Source: Treponema sp. (GTDB lineage: Bacteria; Spirochaetota; Spirochaetia; Treponematales; Breznakiellaceae). Taken from it: a DNA stretch of 10,721 bases. Each line of letters begins with the position of its first letter. The first letter of the stretch is position 1. The DNA lies in NCBI GenBank assembly GCA_009786675.1, contig WQRP01000055.1, positions 1 to 10,721 of the forward strand, written 5' to 3'. The translations under genes and the position numbers were made by a program. The notes under the pieces are model-generated. The model was not told the origin of the DNA. It saw only the letters and a list, made by a program, of their open reading frames with translations, and did not search any database. Of this stretch, positions 6,275 through 10,721 are shown one piece after another.

Positions 6275-7072
6275 ATGGACAAGTCGTTCGCCTTCCTGTG
6301 TGTGGCCGTTTTCTTTTCCGCCTGTGCGTCCTATGCGCCTAAGGCAACCGATTTTTCCATGGCCGGGCAATGGGAAAGCGGGCATTTTGTCGCCGGCTCG
6401 CATTGCGGCGACATGGTCGTCATTGGGGTGTCCAGCCGGCTTCGAAACCTGGAGGAGGAAATCGAGGCCGCAAAAATCCACGCCGCCCAAAAGGTTGCCA
6501 TGTTCCATGGCGCGGGCGGGGTGGTGACGTTTGTCAACAGGACGGGCGGCCACGTCTTTGATTTTCTCGCTCAGTCCGAAGTCAACATTGCCCCCTTTAA
6601 CACCAATTACGCTCAGTTTGCCGAACGGCTGGTCTTTGATCCGGATCTCGACGTCCTGCGGTTTGATCCGGTGGGGATGTTTGGACGGGCCGGAACGCTG
6701 GTGCGTTTTAGGTACGCGACCGAGGTTCCCTATGTGGCCGCCGGCGTGGCCGACGCCGACGGTCGCCCGGCCTGGGTAGGCCACCGCAGCCTGCCGAGTA
6801 TCGACGGCTACGTTGTCGCTGTCGGCTTTTCGCAAAACCGTGGCTGGCTAAGGGACACCGTGACAAACGCCACGGAGGACACGGCCGCGCGGCTGCTTGC
6901 CGCCATTGGCAGCTCGGTAAGCACCAGCACCGTTGAAATGCCCGGGCAGGCGGCCATTACCTACATCACCAGTGTCAGCAGGGGGACTTTGGCCAATTTT
7001 AGGATTCTTGAATTCTGGATCGAGCCGGGCACCTTGTCCGTTTACGCTCTGGGAATTGCCAGGTCTCGATAG
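6275..7072 (+). CDS. Putative lipoprotein with two LPP20-like modules, 265 aa
   Basis: Not a family I can name firmly, but it resembles its neighbours. The start chosen is ATG 6275, 44 nt after the preceding stop, with AAGG 7 nt upstream. The open frame runs further back but overlaps the previous gene and hides the signal peptide. The signal peptide ends in a loose lipobox F14-S-A-C17 (Phe instead of Leu at -3), as spirochaete lipoboxes tolerate. Residues 47-77 (DMVVIGVSSRLRN then EEEIEAAKIHAAQKVAMF) show the LPP20 pattern of a strand, then an Ala-rich helix. Residues ~178-262 repeat it: GYVVAVGFSQNRG, then TEDTAARLLAAIGSSV, then ILEFWIEPG and VYALGIARS. This suggests an internal duplication of the fold. 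Between them lie ~100 residues rich in aromatic and Asp/Phe positions. Its place between two LPP20 proteins supports a shared complex or pathway, by inference only. Confidence 0.83.
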   Translation: MDKSFAFLCVAVFFSACASYAPKATDFSMAGQWESGHFVAGSHCGDMVVIGVSSRLRNLEEEIEAAKIHAAQKVAMFHGAGGVVTFVNRTGGHVFDFLAQSEVNIAPFNTNYAQFAERLVFDPDLDVLRFDPVGMFGRAGTLVRFRYATEVPYVAAGVADADGRPAWVGHRSLPSIDGYVVAVGFSQNRGWLRDTVTNATEDTAARLLAAIGSSVSTSTVEMPGQAAITYITSVSRGTLANFRILEFWIEPGTLSVYALGIARSR

Positions 7073-7075
7073 ACG

Positions 7076-7097
7076 ATCCCGCCGCAAATGGCGGGGT
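7076..7097 (+). other. Intercistronic hairpin just ahead of a strong ribosome site
   Basis: ATCCCGCC (7076-7083), loop GCAAAT, GGCGGGGT (7090-7097) forms an 8-bp stem with one U-G pair. It fills the 38-nt gap between the second and third lipoprotein genes and ends one base before AAGGAGG (7099-7105). No T-run follows. It probably acts as an RNA-processing or stability element that sets relative expression, rather than as a terminator. Confidence 0.5.
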
Positions 7098-7110
7098 CAA
7101 GGAGGTTTAC

Positions 7111-8163
7111 ATGTTTAGGAAAAAATCTTCGGTTGCGGCGGGTCTGTTTGGCGCTTGCCTTGCGGCTGTCCTGGCTTCCTGCGCGACCGGCGTCGCCGCC
7201 GTTCACCATGCCCCGGTGGCGCAGACCCCGGAATGGACCAGCGTCGCCGGCGATCACGAAAGGTTCAGTAGGCAGGCGTACCTGACCGCGCGTGGCCACG
7301 GCAGTTCCCGCCAGGCCGCGGAGATGGACGCCTTTAGGCAGCTCGTGACGATATTCGGCGTGGACGTGCAGGCCGACGTCAGGCTGGTCGAGGCGTACCG
7401 TGGCAGGGCCGGCGGCGCCGGCGCTCACACCGTTGATTTTGGGAGCGAGATTGTCCTTGGCGCCGGCATGGACAACCTTATTGGGGCCGAGATAGGCGAC
7501 AGGTGGGACAACGGCAGGAACAGCTTTTACGCACTTGCGGTTCTGAACAAGGCAAGGGCCGCCCAGGTATATTCCGAGATGATAAGGGCAAACCTGGAAG
7601 CGATTGCCGGCCTTACCGATCTGCCCGCCGGGGAAAGAAACAGTTTCGACGGGTTTTCCCGTTACCAGTTTGCGGCGGTGATCGCCGACATGAACGCCGG
7701 CTACGCGGCCGTGCTTTCCGCCGTTGGTTCCCCCAGGCAGGGGCTTAGGACCGGCGACGACTTTAGGCGCGACGCCCAGGCAATAGCCGCCGCCATCCCA
7801 ATCGGCGTAAACGTGCCCGGCGACAGGGCGGGAAGAATCCAGGGCGCCTTTGGCCGGGCTTTTTCCGACCTTGGGTTCAGGACCGGCGGGACGAACCAGC
7901 GGTACGTGCTTGACGTGGACATAACCCTTCTGCCTACCGACCACCAGGCCAACGTCGTTTTTTCGCGGATGGAGCTTAGCGCGAACCTTGTCGACGTCAG
8001 AACCGGATCCGTTTTGCTGCCCTTCACCTTCAACGTGCGCGAGGGGCACAGAACCCAGTCGGAAGCCGAGAACCGCGTCTTTCTCGCCGCGGAGCGCAGG
8101 ATCAACGACGTGTACAGGGACATGCTGTCGGATTATCTTATGCAGTTGATTCCCGGGCGATAA
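7111..8163 (+). CDS. LPP20-type lipoprotein with C-terminal LpoB/CsgG-like domain, 350 aa
   Basis: Predicted envelope lipoprotein. The signal peptide starts MFRKKSS and ends at lipobox L21-A-S-C24. Residues ~53-150 show an LPP20-like module: AYLTARGHGSS, then the helix RQAAEMDAFRQLVTIFGV (67-84), and the strand NSFYALAVLNKARA (137-150). Residues ~228-350 look like a second, LpoB/CsgG-type lipoprotein domain: a helix FGRAFSDLGF (247-256), then YVLDVDITLL (265-274), then the strand pair SRMELSANLVDVRTGSVL (285-302). The hydrophobic strand followed by a D-x-x-TG turn is typical of those families. These assignments are by eye. The start ATG has an excellent ribosome site AAGGAGG five nt upstream. 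It is third in the operon and is followed after 20 nt by the flavoredoxin gene. Function unknown; outer-membrane-associated scaffold or regulator is a reasonable guess. Confidence 0.86.
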   Translation: MFRKKSSVAAGLFGACLAAVLASCATGVAAVHHAPVAQTPEWTSVAGDHERFSRQAYLTARGHGSSRQAAEMDAFRQLVTIFGVDVQADVRLVEAYRGRAGGAGAHTVDFGSEIVLGAGMDNLIGAEIGDRWDNGRNSFYALAVLNKARAAQVYSEMIRANLEAIAGLTDLPAGERNSFDGFSRYQFAAVIADMNAGYAAVLSAVGSPRQGLRTGDDFRRDAQAIAAAIPIGVNVPGDRAGRIQGAFGRAFSDLGFRTGGTNQRYVLDVDITLLPTDHQANVVFSRMELSANLVDVRTGSVLLPFTFNVREGHRTQSEAENRVFLAAERRINDVYRDMLSDYLMQLIPGR

Positions 8164-8183
8164 CTTTTATTACGGAGGTTGCA

Positions 8184-8768
8184 GTGCAAAAGACAAAGAT
8201 CAACGTGCCTTTCCGGCCGGTGTACCCGTCCCCGGCCGGGCTTGTCGTGTCCATCGACGAGGACAAAAAACCCAACGTGATGACGGCGGGCGAGATATTC
8301 AACATTGGGCTAAAGGATCCGGCGATTATCGGCATAGCCTTAAGAAAGGCGACTTACACCCATTCGCTTATAGTAAAGTCGGGGCAGTTCACGGTGAACC
8401 TGCCCACCGCCGCGATTTTGGACAAGGTCGATCTGGTCGGCACCTGCACCGGCAGGAACGGCCTGGACAAATTCGCCGAGTACGGTTTGACCCCCCTAAA
8501 GTCGTCGGTCATAGACGCGCCTATTATAGAGGAATGCCCGGTGAACCTGGAATGCAGGATGCTGAACGTTAGCGAGGTTGGCGACCACGATCTGTTTCTT
8601 GGCGAGGTGGTGGCCATGCACGTCGATTCCGACAAGGTGGGCGAAAACCAGCGGATCCTTATCGAAAAAGTCGATGGCCTGCTGTTCGCCGAGTGGGGGT
8701 ATTACCGGTTTGGCGAAAAGATTGGCGAGATCTATTTTTCCAGAAAGGAGATGGCCAAGCCCCGGTAA
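8184..8768 (+). CDS. Flavin reductase family protein, flavoredoxin type (FMN-binding split barrel), 194 aa
   Basis: Cytoplasmic FMN-binding protein of the flavin reductase-like split-barrel family; members carry electrons or reduce flavin with NAD(P)H. The family signature is very clear: LVVSIDEDKKPNVMTAGEI, then DPAIIGIALRKATYTHSLI, then SGQFTVNLP (66-74), VDLVGTCTGRNGLDKFAEYGLT (split here: VDLVGTCTGRN, LDKFAEYGLT), IIEECPVNLECR and HDLFLGEVVAMHVD. These cover the usual FMN-phosphate and isoalloxazine contacts. Length is typical. The start is GTG at 8184, with GGAGG (8174-8178) five nt upstream; no ATG start fits. It is the last gene of the LPP20 operon (20-nt gap) and ends 6 nt from the convergent phosphodiesterase gene. 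Electron donor and partner are not evident, and no ferredoxin or rubredoxin gene is next to it. The link to lipoproteins may be only transcriptional. Confidence 0.94.
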   Translation: MQKTKINVPFRPVYPSPAGLVVSIDEDKKPNVMTAGEIFNIGLKDPAIIGIALRKATYTHSLIVKSGQFTVNLPTAAILDKVDLVGTCTGRNGLDKFAEYGLTPLKSSVIDAPIIEECPVNLECRMLNVSEVGDHDLFLGEVVAMHVDSDKVGENQRILIEKVDGLLFAEWGYYRFGEKIGEIYFSRKEMAKPR

Positions 8769-8774
8769 GCCGGT

Positions 8775-9911
8775 TTACCCCGCGTCGTATTCTTTAAGAA
8801 TATCCATGTCAAGATTCAGTTCCTCGGCGATAATGGCCGTCACGTCCGTTATGCGGTTTTTCAGCCATTTCCCCGGGGTAAAGTTCTTGCCCCTGACGCC
8901 ATAAAACACGTCGTAGTTTTCGTAGTCCGTCGGGTAACCGTGGGCGCCCTTGTACTTGTCCTTTTCCGAGAAAATATAACCGGGCTTCGCGGCCATGCCT
9001 ATGACCCGTTTGTCCGCGTACCCGCTTTCGTCCATTTCCCCTTTTGTCAGGTAACGTCCAAACCAGGGCTGTTCCTCCAGCCCCGAGGCTGGCTTGTCGC
9101 CGTGCAGAAAAGCGCTTCCGCCGGCTTGCTCAAAAACGGCGTTCCCGTATATGTCGTGCAGGTTTATACTTTCGTTGACGTCAAGCTGGGAATGGTCGGA
9201 AAACACGATTACCGTGCCTTCCCCCCAGCTTTCCAAAAGCCTGCCCAGGTTCGCGTTCATGGCTTTTTTTGCAACATCTATTTCAGTTCCCTTGGAACCG
9301 GCGAAGTGGAACATGGTATCGTAGGCTATCAGGTGTACCAGGGTAAGATCGGGTTTTGTTTTTTTTAACATGTCGCAGGTTACGGACGTGGTAAAATCGT
9401 CAAGCTCCGGTTGCCCTATGCCCTTAAGAGCCCGGACAAGCTTGCCGCCGTGCCTTAGAAGGGCTGACAACTGGAAAAACACGCTTCCATATAGCAGACT
9501 GCGGAACAGCAGGTTCTGGCCTTTTTCCGGGTGCACCTCCGGCATGTGGTAGTCGATTTTCGCGCCGCAGGTTACGGGCCAGAGCATGGCCGCCGTCGAC
9601 AGTTTTTTTTCCCTTGCCGCGTCCCATATCGTTTTGGCATTTATGTTTTTTGCCATTTGGGCCCATGGACGCTCGCCGTTTTTTTTAGGCGGAAGCAGGT
9701 TGGATATAACGCCGTGATCCTTGGGCAACTTGCCGGTGGCAATGGAGGCATGGACGGGGTAGGTGTTGGACATGAAAACGGTTTTAAGCCCGCCCCGGTA
9801 GTGCGCCTCGCGTTTAAACCTGGCGACGTTGGGGTAGTTATTGTCGTCCCCGGCCATGGCCTCGAACACCTTGTCGCCGATCGAATCGAAGCTTATTACA
9901 AGTACGCCCAT
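8775..9911 (-). CDS. Alkaline phosphatase superfamily enzyme, type I phosphodiesterase/nucleotide pyrophosphatase-like, 378 aa
   Basis: Metal-dependent hydrolase of phosphodiester or pyrophosphate bonds; substrate unknown. The family's two-zinc site appears complete: D9 (ISFDS), nucleophile T50 in SNTYPVHASIATG, D198 and H202 (AYDTMFHFAG), D239-H240 (FSDHSQLD), and H324 (GAHGYPTD). The stretch after the nucleophile, TGKLPKDHGV, is also typical. No signal peptide or membrane segment is present; the protein begins directly with the first core strand MGVLVISFDS, so a cytoplasmic location is predicted, unlike many secreted homologues. The middle part (130-170, FRSLLYGSVFFQLSALLRHGG) is hydrophobic and may be a substrate or lipid-facing insertion. 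The start ATG has AGGAG five nt upstream and a strong promoter right behind it, giving a very short leader. It is a single gene, convergent with the flavoredoxin gene. Natural substrates could be nucleotide sugars, cyclic dinucleotides or lipid headgroups; the sequence alone does not decide. Confidence 0.92.
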   Translation of the reverse strand: MGVLVISFDSIGDKVFEAMAGDDNNYPNVARFKREAHYRGGLKTVFMSNTYPVHASIATGKLPKDHGVISNLLPPKKNGERPWAQMAKNINAKTIWDAAREKKLSTAAMLWPVTCGAKIDYHMPEVHPEKGQNLLFRSLLYGSVFFQLSALLRHGGKLVRALKGIGQPELDDFTTSVTCDMLKKTKPDLTLVHLIAYDTMFHFAGSKGTEIDVAKKAMNANLGRLLESWGEGTVIVFSDHSQLDVNESINLHDIYGNAVFEQAGGSAFLHGDKPASGLEEQPWFGRYLTKGEMDESGYADKRVIGMAAKPGYIFSEKDKYKGAHGYPTDYENYDVFYGVRGKNFTPGKWLKNRITDVTAIIAEELNLDMDILKEYDAG

Positions 9912-9930
9912 GGTTTCTCCTGTTGCCTGT

Positions 9931-9960
9931 ATTATATTTGTAGGCAGGGTGGGTATTCAA
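9931..9960 (-). promoter_or_regulatory. Strong promoter of the phosphodiesterase gene
   Basis: Minus strand: TTGAAT (9960-9955, 4/6) then 18 nt then a perfect TATAAT (9936-9931). Transcription would start near 9924, leaving a leader of ~13 nt that just contains AGGAG (9921-9917) before the ATG at 9911. Confidence 0.65.
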
Positions 9961-10013
9961 GTATGCCGCTACGCGTACACGCCGCCTTCGGAGCCTGGCC
10001 AGTCAGTGTGCAA

Positions 10014-10043
10014 TTGACAAAGTCACCAACCTATGTTGATAAT
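10014..10043 (+). promoter_or_regulatory. Strong promoter with operator-like palindrome, upstream of the 72-aa gene
   Basis: A perfect TTGACA (10014-10019) is followed after 18 nt by GATAAT (10038-10043, 5/6). The -35 overlaps the perfect palindrome TGAC-AAA-GTCA (10015-10025), a plausible repressor site. Transcription would start near 10050, giving a leader of about 79 nt before the small gene at 10129. Confidence 0.65.
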
Positions 10044-10045
10044 GC

Positions 10046-10112
10046 AAATACCAAACCCCTTACGGTGCCCGCGCCGTCACAATAGCGGCTTTTTTGCGCC
10101 GAAATACCAAAC
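10046..10112 (+). repeat. Direct repeat pair AAATACCAAAC (10046-10056 and 10102-10112)
   Basis: An exact 11-bp direct repeat, starts 56 bp apart. The first copy covers the predicted transcription start; the second sits just before the ribosome site of the 72-aa gene. Each is followed by a similar ending (GGTGCCCGC versus GGTGCCGC), so a longer degenerate duplication is likely. It may reflect a local duplication or paired protein-binding sites. Confidence 0.5.
10073..10095 (+). terminator. Weak terminator or attenuator-like hairpin in the leader of the 72-aa gene
   Basis: GCCG (10073-10076) can pair with CGGC (10086-10089), loop of 9 nt, followed at once by six T (10090-10095). The 4-bp stem is short. 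If active it would end a transcript of about 45 nt starting at ~10050, ahead of the coding region. Confidence 0.3.
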
Positions 10113-10128
10113 TTAAAGGGGGTGCCGC

Positions 10129-10347
10129 ATGGCATCATCGCAAGCAATCGCGGATACGGAATCGAATGACAAAATTTGCAGGGTTATGTGCAAACTTTCC
10201 GCGCTGGACGATTTCTTTTCGGTTTACAGCGTCCAAGGAAACATGGCTCTTCGGGTAGACGCAATATCGGGGCTCTCGTTTATTCTTGGCGACTGCGCCG
10301 ACGAGTTGCGGGAAGTCATTGATGAGCCGGCAAAAATAGGTCTTTAG
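10129..10347 (+). CDS. Small orphan protein, 72 aa
   Basis: No family recognised. It has a clean start: AAAGGGGG (10115-10122) six nt before ATG, in a 217-nt gap with a strong promoter, and a terminator-like hairpin shortly after its stop. These support a real gene. There is no signal peptide and no membrane segment. Residues ~16-30 (ICRVMCKLSALDDFF) and ~43-66 (AISGLSFILGDCADELREVIDE) look like two amphipathic helices around a short link containing QGNMALRVD. Three cysteines (17, 21, 55) are not arranged as an obvious metal motif. Composition is less GC-rich than the genes to the left. It could be a small regulator, an antitoxin-like protein or an adaptor, but none is supported by a motif. 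Confidence 0.65.
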   Translation: MASSQAIADTESNDKICRVMCKLSALDDFFSVYSVQGNMALRVDAISGLSFILGDCADELREVIDEPAKIGL

Positions 10348-10360
10348 ACTTGTTTTTTGA

Positions 10361-10383
10361 AGAGGGGCGTGCTTCGCCCCTTT
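10361..10383 (+). terminator. Probable terminator of the 72-aa gene
   Basis: AGAGGGGCG (10361-10369), loop TGCTT, CGCCCCTTT (10375-10383) forms a 9-bp stem with one G-U pair, starting 14 nt after the stop codon. The T tract after it is only three long and part of the stem, then CAAACG, so strength is uncertain. A T-run (10353-10358) lies just before the hairpin, the wrong side for a plus-strand terminator. Confidence 0.45.
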
Positions 10384-10437
10384 CAAACGAGCAGGAATGC
10401 GCTGTTGTGGAAGTTGTGCTACGGTAAGGATTATTTC

Positions 10438-10624
10438 TAGGGCGTGCTAACGCTATCTAAAACCGACCAAGGGAGGGCAGCATAAAGTCGTCCTTTGCCT
10501 ATTTTGGCAGATGTTTTGTATCTGTCAGTATAATTGCCGCTTATGTATACACCATGAATTGCTAGAATAACAGCTTCTGGTTAAGTCAAGGCCGTATCCT
10601 TTTGTGTAGTGTTAACACGCCCTA
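10438..10624. mobile_element. MITE-like element with 18-bp terminal inverted repeats, about 187 bp
   Basis: The left end TAGGGCGTGCTAACGCTA (10438-10455) and the inverse of the right end (10607-10624), TAGGGCGTGTTAACACTA, match at 16 of 18 positions. TA dinucleotides are at the outer edges, so the element may be 183 bp (10440-10622) flanked by a TA target duplication. There is no open reading frame of useful length inside. Hand-counted GC is 81 of 187 (43%), well below the adjacent chromosomal genes. This fits a non-autonomous miniature transposable element mobilised by a transposase elsewhere, for example of an IS family that duplicates TA; the family is not assigned. Confidence 0.65.
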
Positions 10625-10638
10625 AATGCATATGACAA

Positions 10639-10668
10639 ATGACAGGTAACAATAACCGCAGATATATT
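10639..10668 (+). promoter_or_regulatory. Candidate promoter of the gene entering the right edge
   Basis: ATGACA (10639-10644, 5/6) is followed after 18 nt by TATATT (10663-10668, 5/6). It lies immediately outside the right end of the MITE-like element. The predicted start (~10675) would fall within the ribosome site GGAGG (10673-10677), so either the true start is slightly upstream or another promoter is used. Confidence 0.35.
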
Positions 10669-10682
10669 CTGTGGAGGTTCTT

Positions 10683-10721
10683 ATGAGAGAACAAATTGGG
10701 GACGAGGGCATCTATCTGCGG
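10683..10721 (+). CDS. Start of a gene cut by the window edge (13 codons)
   Basis: ATG 10683 is preceded by GGAGG (10673-10677) at a 5-nt spacing and by a candidate promoter. The visible product begins MREQIGDEGIYLR. It is too short for recognition. It is included because the ribosome site is strong and the frame is open to the end. Confidence 0.6.
   Translation, partial: MREQIGDEGIYLR

Noticed and set aside
7042..8049. Minus-strand open frame of 335 codons opposite the third LPP20 lipoprotein
   Set aside because: Low-complexity Gly/Val/His/Lys composition, no family resemblance, and it overlaps a well-signalled lipoprotein gene; a shadow of codon bias.
8764..8779. Hairpin GGTAA-gccggt-TTACC at the junction of the convergent flavoredoxin and phosphodiesterase genes
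   Set aside because: Only a 5-bp stem, no T-run on either strand, and it is made largely of the two stop-codon regions; not enough to call a bidirectional terminator.
9531..10085. Plus-strand open frame of 184 codons opposite the 5' part of the phosphodiesterase gene
   Set aside because: Antisense to conserved catalytic regions (first Asp and nucleophile) and runs through two promoters; not supported.
10438..10624. The paired inverted repeats as a long riboswitch or structured RNA leader of the right-edge gene
   Set aside because: The ends sit 151 nt apart with TA at both edges and no visible conserved riboswitch core; a mobile element explains the pattern more simply.
1..10721. CRISPR array, tRNA or rRNA genes, and complete insertion sequences
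   Set aside because: No regularly spaced repeats, no tRNA-like cloverleaf or rRNA signature, and no transposase reading frame were seen on either strand.

Overview
The window looks like spirochaete chromosome, most likely a Treponema-type organism from a host-associated lineage. This is inference. It rests on the density of lipoproteins with relaxed lipoboxes (five among the ten complete protein genes), three tandem LPP20-type lipoproteins, a free-standing CheY-like receiver, and heavy use of AGG for arginine. Gene bodies are GC-rich (68% by hand count in 7201-7260). The last ~300 bases are clearly more AT-rich (about 43% GC in 10438-10624). No rRNA, tRNA or CRISPR array was seen.

Layout. 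(1) 1-5504, minus strand: reading in transcription order, a large surface-type lipoprotein with a LamG-like region (3589-5484), a small lipoprotein (2809-3513), a PAP2-type membrane phosphatase (1859-2803), the tRNA-modification GTPase MnmE (429-1859), and the 5' part of a CheY-like response regulator (1-335). The small lipoprotein, PAP2 and mnmE are packed tightly (5-nt gap, then a TAGTG stop/start overlap) and are probably one transcript. The cheY-like gene has its own promoter. (2) 5548-8768, plus strand: one probable operon with a leader hairpin, three lipoproteins related to the LPP20 fold (193, 265 and 350 aa), and a flavoredoxin-type flavin reductase. (3) 8775-9911, minus strand: a type I phosphodiesterase/nucleotide pyrophosphatase-like enzyme with a complete metal site and a very good promoter. 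It converges on the flavoredoxin gene with a 6-bp gap. (4) 9912-10721, plus strand: a strong promoter with a palindrome over its -35 and a duplicated 11-mer, a 72-aa orphan protein, a terminator-like hairpin, a ~187-bp non-coding element with 18-bp terminal inverted repeats (MITE-like), and the first 13 codons of another gene.

The points most worth a second look are: the PAP2 protein with Asn where the catalytic His belongs; the LPP20 lipoprotein triad co-transcribed with a flavoprotein; the MITE-like element inserted next to a promoter; and the small orphan gene with its elaborate upstream region. Nothing here can be claimed as a proven new system from sequence alone.
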